Below are positions 47,228-56,280 of a stretch of DNA of 64,000 nt, one piece after another (position 1 is the stretch's first letter; every line of letters starts with the position of its first letter). The DNA is from Polycyclovorans sp002706265 (GTDB taxonomy: Bacteria; Pseudomonadota; Gammaproteobacteria; Nevskiales; Nevskiaceae). A program made the translations under genes and the position numbers. The notes under the pieces were generated by a model. That model was given only the letters and a program-made list of their open reading frames with translations, was not told the DNA's origin and did no database searches. The stretch covers positions 62,001 through 126,000 of the forward strand of contig CAXBBM010000003.1 of the NCBI GenBank assembly GCA_963973915.1, written 5' to 3'.

Positions 47228-48513
47228 GCCTGCATCTCCGCATGCCGCGTCGCGGCCTGAGTCTGTCGCTGTTGCTCGCGGTGATGACGTTTGCCAGCAC
47301 GCTGGTGCCGGTGCCCGTTGCCGCGCACGGCGAACGCGCCACCGAACCGTATATCCGCACCCGCACCGTGCACTGGTACGACGTTACCTGGTCGACGCAG
47401 CAGGTGGGGGTCAACGAGACGGTGACGGTGGAAGGCAAATTTCACCTGTTCACCGACTGGCCTGATGCCGCGTCCAAGCCGGAACTGGCGTTTCTGTCGA
47501 ATGCCACGCCTGGCGCGGTGATGACCCGCGTCGAGTCGTACATCAACGACATGCCGGCGCAACAGTCGGTAAGTCAGCTGGAAGTTGGGGGCGACTACAG
47601 CTTCAAGCTGGTGATGGCCGGTCGCGTGCCCGGTCGCTGGCACCTGCATCCGGTGCTCAGCGTGCATGGCGCAGGCCCCATCGTCGGGCCCGGCCACTGG
47701 GTCGAAGTCACCGGCAGCGCGGCGGACTACAAGCTGCCCATCACCACCATGACCGGCGAGGTGATTGACGACCTTCAGCACTACGGCGTCGCGCGCCTGC
47801 AGTTGTGGCAGGCCGGTTATGCCTTGATTGCCGTCGCCTGGATTTTCTGGTGGATCCGCCGGCCGCTGATCGTGCCGCGCTGGAATGCCATCCGTAAGGG
47901 ACGCGAAGATCTGCTGGTCACGCGCACCGATGACCGGGTCGCGGCCGCCATGCTGGTGCTGGTGCTGGTGGTGGTGATCTTCGGCTACCACCACGCCACT
48001 CAAAAGTATGAGTACGTGGTGCCACTGCAGGCCGGCTCGTTCAAGACCAAACCCCTGCCGCTGCCGCCCCCCGAAGTGGCGGTGCAAATGAAGGACGCCA
48101 CCTACGACGTCCCCGGCCGCAGCCTGCGGCTCGACGTCGAGGTCACCAACCAGTCCGACTCACCGATGCGCCTCGGGGAATTCACCACCGCCAACCTGCG
48201 CTTCCTGAACAAGTCGCTGGCCGTGGCCTTGGCCGGGGTCGATCCCTCGTTCCCCAAGGACCTGGTTGCGGGTTCCGGCCTCAAGCTCAGCGACGATTCG
48301 CCCATCGCCCCCGGCGAGACGCGGACCATGCGTATCGAGGCCACCGATGCGGCCTGGGAGATCGAACGGCTTGTCAGCTTCCTGACCAACGTCGACAGCC
48401 GCGTGGGCGGCATGCTGTTCTTCTTTGACGCGCAAGGACAGCGCCACATGGTGGAAGTGTTCGGCCCGATCATCCCGGTGTTCACCCAGTTGCAGCTCGC
48501 GCAACGTCACTGA
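47224..48513 (+). CDS. pmoB: copper membrane monooxygenase subunit B (operon 2)
   Basis: A 429-residue protein with signal peptide, two cupredoxin domains and two membrane helices (about residues 196-212 and 239-255). The three CuB-site ligands are present: His35 at the predicted mature N terminus (AHGERA), His140 and His142 (GRWHLHPV). GPIVGPGHWVEV and LRFLNK are family features shared with operon 1. The D gene follows after 13 bp. Confidence 0.95.
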   Translation: MSLHLRMPRRGLSLSLLLAVMTFASTLVPVPVAAHGERATEPYIRTRTVHWYDVTWSTQQVGVNETVTVEGKFHLFTDWPDAASKPELAFLSNATPGAVMTRVESYINDMPAQQSVSQLEVGGDYSFKLVMAGRVPGRWHLHPVLSVHGAGPIVGPGHWVEVTGSAADYKLPITTMTGEVIDDLQHYGVARLQLWQAGYALIAVAWIFWWIRRPLIVPRWNAIRKGREDLLVTRTDDRVAAAMLVLVLVVVIFGYHHATQKYEYVVPLQAGSFKTKPLPLPPPEVAVQMKDATYDVPGRSLRLDVEVTNQSDSPMRLGEFTTANLRFLNKSLAVALAGVDPSFPKDLVAGSGLKLSDDSPIAPGETRTMRIEATDAAWEIERLVSFLTNVDSRVGGMLFFFDAQGQRHMVEVFGPIIPVFTQLQLAQRH

Positions 48514-48526
48514 GGGTTACGGCCAA

Positions 48527-49114
48527 ATGCAGAATCGATCGGCTTACCGCGGGTTACGCGCCGCGCTGCTCACCTGCGGCGCGGTGCTGGGGTTGGCGCT
48601 GTGTCAGGGGGCGGGCGCGCACGGCGGTCTGTCGATCGACGACGACATGTGCAAGCTGCGCCTGGGGCCGTTCAACATGCACTTCACCGGCTATCAGCCG
48701 GCGATCAATGGTAACCGCGAGTTCTGCGAAGACATTCCCAAGGTCGGCCATACCATCGTGGTCATGGATGCGATGGACCCCGAGTTGCGCGAAATGCCCA
48801 TCGAGGTGCGGATCATTCGTGACACCGGCGACGAGCGCCAGCTCGATGCGATCACCGTGGCGCATCTGCCCCCGAAGATCTACGAATCGGGCAGCGTGCC
48901 GCTGGAATACAGCTTCACCACGCCGGGCAGGTTCGTCGGCCTGGTGACGGCCGGTGACCAGGGGCAGTACACCTCGCGCTTTCCGTTCAGTGTGGGCATT
49001 CCACCAAAGCGCTACGGCTTCTATCTGCTGTTTGTTGGCGTCGCGCTGCTGGGCTTCGGGCTCTACCGTTATTCGGGAATGAAGCGACAACGCCAGATGG
49101 CCGACCAGATCTGA
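48527..49114 (+). CDS. CuMMO-associated membrane-anchored periplasmic protein ('D' gene, operon 2)
   Basis: A 195-residue paralogue of the operon 1 D protein. Signal-peptide cleavage after AGA would expose His32 (HGGLSIDDDMC). Cys42, His52 (MHFTGYQP) and Cys67 (EFCEDIP) are conserved, then a beta-rich stretch and one C-terminal helix (residues 163-181) with a basic tail. It is the last gene of operon 2, which lacks copC and copD. The strict conservation of His and Cys between two otherwise diverged copies supports metal binding. Confidence 0.78.
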   Translation: MQNRSAYRGLRAALLTCGAVLGLALCQGAGAHGGLSIDDDMCKLRLGPFNMHFTGYQPAINGNREFCEDIPKVGHTIVVMDAMDPELREMPIEVRIIRDTGDERQLDAITVAHLPPKIYESGSVPLEYSFTTPGRFVGLVTAGDQGQYTSRFPFSVGIPPKRYGFYLLFVGVALLGFGLYRYSGMKRQRQMADQI

Positions 49115-49145
49115 GTCTGGCCGGCCATCCGGTTGCGGCAAGCGA

Positions 49146-49931
49146 TCAAACCCTGAAGTCGGGCTTGCGCTTTTCCAGGAAGGCGTTGACGCCCTCGCGA
49201 TGCTCCGGGCTCTTGGCCGCGAGCACGAAGTGCGAGGACACCTGGTCGAGATGGGTGGTGAAGTCCAGGTGCAGGCCCTGGTACGCCGCCCGCTTGGTCA
49301 GACGCATCGCGGTGGCGGCGCCGTCGGCCAGACGACGCGCCAGTGCACGGGCCTCGTTCTCCAGCTCCGCCAGCGGCACCACGCGATTGAACAGGCCGAT
49401 GCGCCGGCCTTCCTCGGCTTCGACGAAATCGCCGGTGAGCAGCATCTCCAGCGCGCGCGGCAGGCCGACGATACGCGGCAGCAGCCAGGCGCCGCCGTCG
49501 CCGGGAACCAGGCCGATCTTGACGTAGCTCGCCGCCACCCGCGCGTTGTCGGCAGCGACGCGAAAATCACATTGCAGCGCCATGTCCAGGCCGGCCCCGG
49601 TGGCCGCGCCCTGCATCGCGGCCACGACCGGCTTGTCGATCTGCATCATAAGTTTCGGAATGCGATGCACGCCCGACCACAGCTTGGTCTTGTGGATCGA
49701 CGGCGGACCTTCCAGCTCGCGCTTCATGTCGTGCAGATCGCCACCGGCGCAGAAATGACGGCCGTTGGCGCGCAGCAGCACGGCACGCACGGCGTCATCG
49801 TCGTGGCATTGCTGCAGGGCCGCGACCCAGGCATCGAGCATGGGCTCGTCGAAGGCATTGCCGGCGTCCGGCCGGTTGAGGACGATTTCGCCGACGCCGT
49901 CGACGATGCTGAACAGCAGGGGTGCGGTCAT
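49146..49931 (-). CDS. enoyl-CoA hydratase/isomerase family protein
   Basis: A 261-residue crotonase: VGEIVLNRPDAGNAF, the oxyanion-hole segments GRHFCAGGDLHDMK and AMQGAATGAGLDMALQCDF, and PGDGGAWLLPRIVG. One of the two usual catalytic Glu is replaced in GDGG, a pattern found in some isomerase-type or hydrolase members, so the exact reaction is open. It is the last gene of the long right-hand minus operon, converging on the CuMMO operon 2 D gene with a 31-bp gap. Confidence 0.87.
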   Translation of the reverse strand: MTAPLLFSIVDGVGEIVLNRPDAGNAFDEPMLDAWVAALQQCHDDDAVRAVLLRANGRHFCAGGDLHDMKRELEGPPSIHKTKLWSGVHRIPKLMMQIDKPVVAAMQGAATGAGLDMALQCDFRVAADNARVAASYVKIGLVPGDGGAWLLPRIVGLPRALEMLLTGDFVEAEEGRRIGLFNRVVPLAELENEARALARRLADGAATAMRLTKRAAYQGLHLDFTTHLDQVSSHFVLAAKSPEHREGVNAFLEKRKPDFRV

Positions 49932-49997
49932 GTGCAGGGGTTCCTGTGAGAGTGGGCCAGGCTCAACGCCCGGCGTACGAATGAAGGTGCAACGGAT

Positions 49998-50801
49998 TCA
50001 GCTGGCACGCGCGAGGATGGCGCGGGCGCGTTCGACGACCGGGCGATCCACCATCTGGCCGTTGAGCGCCACGGCGCGGCCGTCGGCGCTGTCGTCGGCC
50101 GCGACCACGCGGCGCGCCCAGTCGATGTCGGCCGGGGTCGGGCCGAAGCCGCGATGCACCGGCGCGATCTGCTGCGGGTGGATGCACAGCTTGCCCGTGA
50201 AGCCGAGCGAGGCGGACCGTCGCGTGTCGGCCTCGACCACGTCAGGATCGGAGAAGCTGGTGGTCACGCCGTCCACCGGCGAGGGCAGGCCGGCGAGGCG
50301 CGAGGCCAGCACCAACTGCATGCGGTAGGGATCGAGCACCGGCTCGTCGCCGGGAATGGCCAGGTCCAGGCGCAGGTCGATGCTGCCGAACACCAGGCGC
50401 TCGGTGCCGTTCGCCGTGGCGATGTCATCCAGCCGCGCCAGGCCCAGGCCACTTTCGATGGTGGGCAGCACCGGGCGCGCGGCGGCAAGGTGCAGTTCGG
50501 TGACCAGCGCGCCGGACTCGGCCTTGGGCAGCACGATGCCGGCGATGCCGGGCAGCCCGCACAGCGCGCGATCCGCCGCGAACCACGGCGTCTGCTCGCC
50601 GTTGATGCGCAGCCAGATCGGTCGCGCGGCGTCGAGGCTGGCGCGCACCGCGGCGCGCGCGTCGTCCTTCTCGGCCGGTGGCACCGCGTCTTCCAGATCG
50701 ACGATCACCGCGTCGGCGCCGCTGGCGATGGCCTTGGCGATGCGTTCGCAGCGGTTGCCCGGCACGAACAGGTAGCTGCGCGCGGGGATCACGACAGCCA
50801 C
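49998..50801 (-). CDS. CitE-like lyase (HpcH/HpaI aldolase family)
   Basis: A 267-residue CitE/malyl-CoA lyase-like protein: RSYLFVPGNRCERI, DAVIVDLEDAVPPAEK with the metal-binding region, TIESGLGLARL, VFGSIDLRLDL and GKLCIHPQQI. Its size and motifs match the stand-alone citramalyl/malyl-CoA lyase relatives rather than citrate lyase complex members. The start is GTG 50801, overlapping the MmgE/PrpD gene by 13 bp. With the CoA transferases and MaoC hydratases nearby it may cleave a (citra)malyl-CoA-type intermediate. Confidence 0.85.
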   Translation of the reverse strand: MAVVIPARSYLFVPGNRCERIAKAIASGADAVIVDLEDAVPPAEKDDARAAVRASLDAARPIWLRINGEQTPWFAADRALCGLPGIAGIVLPKAESGALVTELHLAAARPVLPTIESGLGLARLDDIATANGTERLVFGSIDLRLDLAIPGDEPVLDPYRMQLVLASRLAGLPSPVDGVTTSFSDPDVVEADTRRSASLGFTGKLCIHPQQIAPVHRGFGPTPADIDWARRVVAADDSADGRAVALNGQMVDRPVVERARAILARAS

Positions 50802-52159
50802 CCCTGGACGCTGGCCTCGCTCTCGAGATTCCAGACCCGCTGGATGATCGCCTTCATCTCGCCATCGCTTGCGCCGCGCGCGTAGGACGCGAGCCTTTGC
50901 GCCTTGTCCTCGAGTTCCGGCCGGCTAAGCGTGTTGCCGGGATCGCCCTTGGGTTCATCGACACGCGCCTCGAAGCTGCGGCCGTCGGTGGTCTTGACCC
51001 AGACCTTGCCGATCCAGCGCGCCGGGTAGGCGCCTTCGACTTCCGCATCGAGCGTCATGCGCACCTTCTTGCGCACCGCGACCACCTTGGCATCCAGGTA
51101 GTGCGCGTCGAAATCCGGCAATTGCGCGCGGCCAAAGACGGCGATCAGACCCAGCACCGTGCCCATGGAGAACTTGGACTGATGCACGGAGGACGGTTCG
51201 ACCACCGGCGCCAGCACGTCGATGGCGCTCTGGTGCACGCCGCACAGCACGTCGGCGAGATCCTCGTGCTTGAGGTTTTCGCGCTGCATGAGGGTTTGCA
51301 GCGCATCGGCGGCCGGGTGCGTGTGACGGCAGGACGCATGGAACTTGAAGGAGGACTCGGCCAGGGTCCATCGCGTGCCCAGGCCATCGACCAGCTTGGC
51401 CGGGTCGGCGCCCTCGGACATCGAGGCACCCATGCCACCGGCACCTTCCAGCGCGCGCCGCGCACCGGTATAGCCGTCGGCGGCCAGCTCCGCGGCGGTG
51501 ATGCCGGCCATCGCGGCATGCGCGCAGTGCAGCTGCTTGGACTGTGCGCCTTCGCGCAGGTATTCCCAGAGCCCGCCGGCCTGCGTCGCCGCACTGCCGA
51601 AGGCCCAGGCCATCTGCTCGGCATTCAGGTTGAGCAGGCGTCCGGCGGTGGCCGCCGCCGCGATGCAGCCGACCGTCGCCGTGGTGTGGAAGCGCTTGTA
51701 GTGCGCGCGGCCCAGGAACTCGCCGATGCGGATGCCCACCTCGTAACCGGCGACGATGGCTTCCAGCATCTGCGCGCCGCTGGCCTTGCGCGACTGTGCG
51801 AGGGCCAGCGCCGGCCCGAACACCACGGCGGCGGCGTGAAACACCGAGCCGTTGTGCACGTCGTCCTGCTCGACCATGTGCGAGGCGCCCGAGTTGAGCA
51901 TGGCGGCGAACAGCGGATCGACGCGCTTGCGCGAGGTCAGCAGTTCGGCATCGCCGGGCTTGGCGTGGCGCTCGACGAAGCGCTCCAGCGCCTGCACCGG
52001 TTCGCCGCTGCGGCCGGCAAGGGCGCAGGCCATCCAGTCCAGGAACAGATCTTCGGCGCGGCGCAGCACATGGGCTGGAACGCGGGCGCAGGAAATCTCG
52101 GCGGCGAAGCGGGCGAGTTCGGCGCCCTGGTCGGCGGCGGGGGTGAGGGTGAGAGTCAT
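50789..52159 (-). CDS. MmgE/PrpD family protein
   Basis: A 456-residue member of the MmgE/PrpD fold, which includes 2-methylcitrate dehydratase and cis-aconitate decarboxylase. Conserved parts seen are LFLDWMACALAGRSGEP, VEQDDVHNGSVFHAAAVVF, GYEVGIRIGEFLG, FKFHASCRHTHPAADAL and LVKTTDGRSF-like WVKTTDGRSFEARV. The start MTLTLTPAAD at 52159 is chosen by alignment. Its exact substrate is unknown; position between a CoA transferase and a CitE-like lyase suggests a dicarboxylate or tricarboxylate role. Confidence 0.87.
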   Translation of the reverse strand: MTLTLTPAADQGAELARFAAEISCARVPAHVLRRAEDLFLDWMACALAGRSGEPVQALERFVERHAKPGDAELLTSRKRVDPLFAAMLNSGASHMVEQDDVHNGSVFHAAAVVFGPALALAQSRKASGAQMLEAIVAGYEVGIRIGEFLGRAHYKRFHTTATVGCIAAAATAGRLLNLNAEQMAWAFGSAATQAGGLWEYLREGAQSKQLHCAHAAMAGITAAELAADGYTGARRALEGAGGMGASMSEGADPAKLVDGLGTRWTLAESSFKFHASCRHTHPAADALQTLMQRENLKHEDLADVLCGVHQSAIDVLAPVVEPSSVHQSKFSMGTVLGLIAVFGRAQLPDFDAHYLDAKVVAVRKKVRMTLDAEVEGAYPARWIGKVWVKTTDGRSFEARVDEPKGDPGNTLSRPELEDKAQRLASYARGASDGEMKAIIQRVWNLESEASVQGWLS

Positions 52160-52196
52160 GTGCGGTTCTTTGAATGGGTGAGAAAAGGTGCTGGGT

Positions 52197-53375
52197 TCAG
52201 ATCGCCTTGGCCGCGCGCAGATCGGCGATGTCGGCGTCGCTGTAGGCGAGTTCTTGCAGGATCGCGCGCGTGTGCGCGCCGAGGGCCGGCACCGGGCCGA
52301 GCCGGACATCGTCGGCATCGCGTCGTCCCGGTGGAATCAGCACCGGAATTTCGCCGCCCGGAATCGGCACCCGGTCCCAGCGGCCGCGCGCGGCGAGTTG
52401 CGGGTGGTTCCAGACCTCGTGCACGTCGTTGATGCGGCCATTGGCGATGCCGGCCTCGTCGAGCCGGCGCACCAGTTCCCCGATGCCGATGTCCTTGAAT
52501 GCCGCGGTCGCGATCTCGTCGATCTGTTCGCGATGTGCCACGCGCTGGGCGTTTCCGGCAAACCGCGCGTCGTCCGCCAGCTCCGGTTGCTGCAGCACGA
52601 CGCGCGCAAACAGCTTCCACTCGCGGTCGTTCTGCACGCCCAACAGCACGCTGCCGCCGTCGCCGGCCGTGAACGGGCCATAGGGGTAGATCGTCGCGTG
52701 CGCCGCACCACTGCGCGGCGGCGGACTGGCGCCGTCCAGCCCGAAATACAAGGGGTAGCCCATCCACTCGGTCATCGACTCCAGCAGGGCGATGTCCACG
52801 CGCCGGCCGCGGCCGGTACGGCCGCGCTCCAGCAGCGCCGCGAGGATGCCGCTGTAGGCGTACATGCCGGCGGAAATGTCAGCGATGGAATTGCCGGCCT
52901 TGGCCGGTGCGTCGGCGGTGCCGGTGATCGACAGAAAACCGGATTCGGCCTGGATCAGCAGGTCGTAAGCCTTTTTCTCGACATAGGGACCGCTGTCGCC
53001 GTAGCCGGAGATGTCGCAGACGATGATGCGCGGATCGCGCGCCGACAGGGCCTCGTAGGACAGGCCCAGCCGCGCCGCCGCACCGGGGGCCAGGTTCTGC
53101 ACCAGCACGTCGGCCTTGGCCACCAGTTTCATCAGCGCGGCATTGGCCTGCGGGTGCTTGACGTCCAGCGTCAGGCTTTCCTTGCTGCGGTTGCACCAGG
53201 CGAAGTGCGAGGCCACCCCCCGCGCGCGCTGGTCATAGGCGCGGGCGAAGTCGCCGCCCTCGGGCCGTTCGATCTTGATGACACGCGCGCCGAGATCCGC
53301 GAGGTGTCGCGTTGCCAGCGGAGCCGCGATGGCGTGCTCAAGAGAGACGACCAGCAGGCCATCCAGCGGCAGCAT
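52197..53375 (-). CDS. family III (CaiB/BaiF) CoA transferase
   Basis: A 392-residue CoA transferase of family III: LVVSLEHAIAAPLATRHLADLGARVIKIERP (quoted in part), FAWCNRSKESLTLDVKHP, and the probable catalytic Asp in AYDLLIQAESGFLSITG. It moves CoA between acyl chains without ATP. The true start is ATG 53375, sharing one base with the stop of the acyl-CoA dehydrogenase gene (TGATG); the long in-frame extension upstream runs through that gene out of frame and is not coding. Confidence 0.88.
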   Translation of the reverse strand: MLPLDGLLVVSLEHAIAAPLATRHLADLGARVIKIERPEGGDFARAYDQRARGVASHFAWCNRSKESLTLDVKHPQANAALMKLVAKADVLVQNLAPGAAARLGLSYEALSARDPRIIVCDISGYGDSGPYVEKKAYDLLIQAESGFLSITGTADAPAKAGNSIADISAGMYAYSGILAALLERGRTGRGRRVDIALLESMTEWMGYPLYFGLDGASPPPRSGAAHATIYPYGPFTAGDGGSVLLGVQNDREWKLFARVVLQQPELADDARFAGNAQRVAHREQIDEIATAAFKDIGIGELVRRLDEAGIANGRINDVHEVWNHPQLAARGRWDRVPIPGGEIPVLIPPGRRDADDVRLGPVPALGAHTRAILQELAYSDADIADLRAAKAI

Positions 53376-54538
53376 CAGAACGACCTCGGCAGGCCGAGCA
53401 CGTGTTCGGCCACGTACGAGAAGATCAGGTTGGTGGAGATCGGGGCGACCTGATACAGCCGCGTCTCGCGGAACTTGCGCTCGACGTGGTATTCCGACGC
53501 GAAGCCGAAACCGCCGTGGGTCTGCAGGCAGACGTTGGCGGCCTCGAACGAGGACTTGGCGGCCAGGTACTTGGCCATGTTGGCCTCCGCACCGCAGGGC
53601 TGGTGCGTGTCGAACAGCTCGCAGGCACGCCAGCGCATCAGGTTGGCCGCCTCGACCTCGATGAAGGACTCGGCGATCGGGAACTGCACGCCCTGGTTCT
53701 GGCCGATGGGCCGGTCGAAGACCACGCGATCGTTGGCGTAGCGCGTGGCGCGATCCACGAACCAGTAGCCGTCGCCAATGCACTCGGCGGCGATCAGGGT
53801 GCGCTCGGCGTTGAGGCCGTCGAGGATGTACTTGAAGCCCTGGCCTTCCCTGCCGATCAGGTTCTCCTCGGGAATCTCCAGGTTGTCGAAGAACACCTGG
53901 TTGGTCTCGTGGTTGACCATGTTCGGGATCAGGCGCATCTCCATGCCGTGGCCGACCGCCTGGTCGAGATGCACCATGAAGATCGACATGCCCTCGGACT
54001 TGCGCTTCACCTGGTCGATGGGCGTGGTGCGCGCGAGCAGGATCATCAGCTCCGAATGCTGCAGGCGCGAGATCCACACCTTCTGGCCGTTGACGACGTA
54101 GCGGTCGCCCTTCTTGACTGCCGTGGTCTTGAGCTTGGTGGTGTCGGTGCCGGTGGTCGGTTCGGTCACGGCCATGGACTGCAGGCGCCATTCGCCACTG
54201 GCGATCTTGGGCATGTACAACTGCTTCTGCTGCTCCGAGCCGTGACGCAGCAGGGTGCTCATGTTGTACATCTGCCCGTGGCAGGCACCCGCATTGCCGC
54301 CACAACGGTTGATTTCCTCCATGACCACCGACGCCTCGGCCAGCCCCAGCCCCGAGCCGCCGTATTCCTGCGGAATCATCACCGACAGCCAGCCCGCTTC
54401 GGTCAGTGCCTTGATGAAGGCTTCCGGGTAGCCGCGCTGTTCGTCGATCTTCAGAAAATATTCGTCGGGGAAGCGGCTGCACAGGTCGCGCAGCGCATCG
54501 CGCATTTCCGGGAACCGCTCGTGTCGTTCAATGGGCAT
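53375..54538 (-). CDS. acyl-CoA dehydrogenase
   Basis: A 387-residue acyl-CoA dehydrogenase: IPQEYGGSGLGLAEAS, AVTEPTTGTDTTKLKT, ISRLQHSELMILL, QTHGGFGFASEYHVERK and the C terminus AEHVLGLPRSF. The last motif and the replacement of IYGGTNE by VAPISTNLI make it a paralogue of the enzyme at 29188-30330. It starts 35 bp after the MaoC gene. Substrate unknown. Confidence 0.87.
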   Translation of the reverse strand: MPIERHERFPEMRDALRDLCSRFPDEYFLKIDEQRGYPEAFIKALTEAGWLSVMIPQEYGGSGLGLAEASVVMEEINRCGGNAGACHGQMYNMSTLLRHGSEQQKQLYMPKIASGEWRLQSMAVTEPTTGTDTTKLKTTAVKKGDRYVVNGQKVWISRLQHSELMILLARTTPIDQVKRKSEGMSIFMVHLDQAVGHGMEMRLIPNMVNHETNQVFFDNLEIPEENLIGREGQGFKYILDGLNAERTLIAAECIGDGYWFVDRATRYANDRVVFDRPIGQNQGVQFPIAESFIEVEAANLMRWRACELFDTHQPCGAEANMAKYLAAKSSFEAANVCLQTHGGFGFASEYHVERKFRETRLYQVAPISTNLIFSYVAEHVLGLPRSF

Positions 54539-54574
54539 GAGTTGTGATGGGGGATTTCAGTGGTGGTGGAGGCA

Positions 54575-55030
54575 TCAGGCGGCGGCGCGCCGGCGCAGCA
54601 GGCGCAGCGGCGTGTAGACCAGCACATCGTGGCCGTGCTGGTTGATCACGCGGTTACGGCTGCGGACCAGGCCGCGGTCGCCCTTGGAGGTGGTGCGGGC
54701 CTCGATGACCTCGCACTCGACGTGAATGGTATCGCCCACGCAGGTGGGTGCGCGCACGTCAACATCGGCATGTAAAAACGCAAGGCCGGTGTGCTGGATG
54801 GCGGGGGTGAGCAGGCCCTCGGCGAAGCTCATGACCAACACGCCGGGCACGACCTTGGCCGGCAACGACAGGCCCTCGCGCGCCGCGTGGTTGGTGAACA
54901 CTTCCTCGGTGAGCCAGGTCAGGTTCACGAAGCTGCCGAGGTCGGCCTCGGCCAGCGTGCGGCCGGCGCTGCGGAAGCGGAAACCGACGGGCAGATCTTC
55001 GAAGTGAAAGCCGATGCCGATGGTCTTCAT
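54575..55030 (-). CDS. MaoC-family hydratase
   Basis: A 151-residue MaoC hot-dog protein starting MKTIGIGFHFEDLPVG. It keeps the family layout (RTLAEADLGSFVNLTWLTE, VVPGVLVMSFAEGLL) but the usual hydratase Asp/His pair is hard to find: the helix reads TEEVFTNHAAREG, with a single His. It overlaps the upstream CoA transferase by four bases, so it likely acts on that enzyme's product. It resembles the mesaconyl/itaconyl-CoA hydratase group. Confidence 0.8.
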   Translation of the reverse strand: MKTIGIGFHFEDLPVGFRFRSAGRTLAEADLGSFVNLTWLTEEVFTNHAAREGLSLPAKVVPGVLVMSFAEGLLTPAIQHTGLAFLHADVDVRAPTCVGDTIHVECEVIEARTTSKGDRGLVRSRNRVINQHGHDVLVYTPLRLLRRRAAA

Positions 55031-56271
55031 GCCGCACCGTTTGCAACGGCAGGGGTCGCGACGCCGCCTTGGGTGACGGCCAGGATGGCCGCCTCGTCGT
55101 AGCCGATTTCGCGCAGCACCTCGGCCGTGTGCTCGCCCAGGCGCGGGGCGGGACGGGTAGGGCCGGGCGGGCTGTGCGACCAGGTGCTGGGCACCGACAT
55201 CGACAGCAGCGTGCCCTCGCTGGGGTGTTCGACCGGCGAGAAAAAGCCCACGGCGCGCAGATGCGGGTCGTCGAGCAGGCTGTCGGGCGTGTGCATGGGC
55301 ATGCAGGGAATGTCGGCCTCCTCCAGCGCCTGCATCCATTCGGCGGTGGTGCGCATCGGCATCTGCTCGGCGACGAAGCGGTACAGCGCGTCGATGTGCT
55401 GGGTGCGGGTGGTGAGGCTGGCGAGCCGGGGGTCGGCGTCGAACATCTGCGGTTGGCCGATCAGCGCGCAGAAGCTTTTCCACTGCCGGTTGGAGTAGAT
55501 CAGGGCGCAGATGTGGCCGTCGCGCGTGGGGTAGGGCCGGCGTTCGTGTGCCAGCAGGCGCGCGTAGCCGGCCGGCCCCTCGGCGGGCACGAAACTGCGT
55601 CCACCCAGGTGATCGCCCATGACGAACTGGGTCATGGTCTCGAACATCGGCACGTCGACGCTCTGGCCCTCGCCGCTGCGTTCGCGATGCAGCAGCGCGG
55701 CGAGAATCGCGCCCACCGCGCTGAGCCCGACCGTGCGGTCGGCGATGGTGGTGGGCACGTAACGCGGGGTCGGGCTGCCGGCCATCAGCGACAGCGCCGG
55801 CAGGCCGGCCGCGCCCTGGATCAGATCATCGTAGGCCGGTCGATCGCCATACGGACCCGCACGGCCATAGCCGAACACGCCGACATAAACGATGCGCGGA
55901 TTGACCGCGCGCACTTCTTCGTACGACAGGCCCAGCCGCGCCATCGCCTGCGGACGCACGTTGTAGATCAGCACGTCCATGTTCTCAGCCAGGCGCAGCA
56001 GCGCGGCGCGCGCCTCGGGACGCTTGAGGTCGAGCACCATGCTGCGCTTGCCGCGATTGGCGTTGAGGAAGATCGCGCCCATGCCGGGCGAGCGCATCGG
56101 GCCGATGCCGCGTGTGCCGTCGCCCTCCGGCGGTTCGACCTTGAGCACCTCAGCCCCGTACTCCGCCAGAATCTGCGTGGCATAGGGCCCCATCAGCACC
56201 GTGGTCAGGTCGAGGACGCGCACACCGTTCAGGGGTCCGGACATGGTGTCGCGCTCAGCGTTGGTCAGCAT
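55027..56271 (-). CDS. family III (CaiB/BaiF) CoA transferase (second copy)
   Basis: A 414-residue CoA transferase: GVRVLDLTTVLMGPYATQILAEYGAEVLKVEPP (quoted in part), NRGKRSMVLDLKRPEA and the catalytic-region PAYDDLIQGAAGLPALS. An alternative start MSGPLNGVRV at 56244 fits the family N terminus better and would give 405 residues. It begins 9 bp after the acyl-CoA ligase stop. Having two such transferases in one operon suggests two different CoA acceptors. Confidence 0.87.
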   Translation of the reverse strand: MLTNAERDTMSGPLNGVRVLDLTTVLMGPYATQILAEYGAEVLKVEPPEGDGTRGIGPMRSPGMGAIFLNANRGKRSMVLDLKRPEARAALLRLAENMDVLIYNVRPQAMARLGLSYEEVRAVNPRIVYVGVFGYGRAGPYGDRPAYDDLIQGAAGLPALSLMAGSPTPRYVPTTIADRTVGLSAVGAILAALLHRERSGEGQSVDVPMFETMTQFVMGDHLGGRSFVPAEGPAGYARLLAHERRPYPTRDGHICALIYSNRQWKSFCALIGQPQMFDADPRLASLTTRTQHIDALYRFVAEQMPMRTTAEWMQALEEADIPCMPMHTPDSLLDDPHLRAVGFFSPVEHPSEGTLLSMSVPSTWSHSPPGPTRPAPRLGEHTAEVLREIGYDEAAILAVTQGGVATPAVANGAA

Positions 56272-56280
56272 GGCAGCGCG

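Noticed and set aside
49118..49127. Palindrome TGGCCGGCCA between the operon 2 D gene and the crotonase
   Set aside because: Too short, loop-free and GC-only to call a terminator or operator; such palindromes are expected by chance at this GC content.
52197..54482. Apparent 761-residue fusion ending in a CoA transferase
   Set aside because: The N-terminal 369 codons are the wrong frame of an acyl-CoA dehydrogenase gene. The transferase has its own ATG at 53375 in a TGATG junction.
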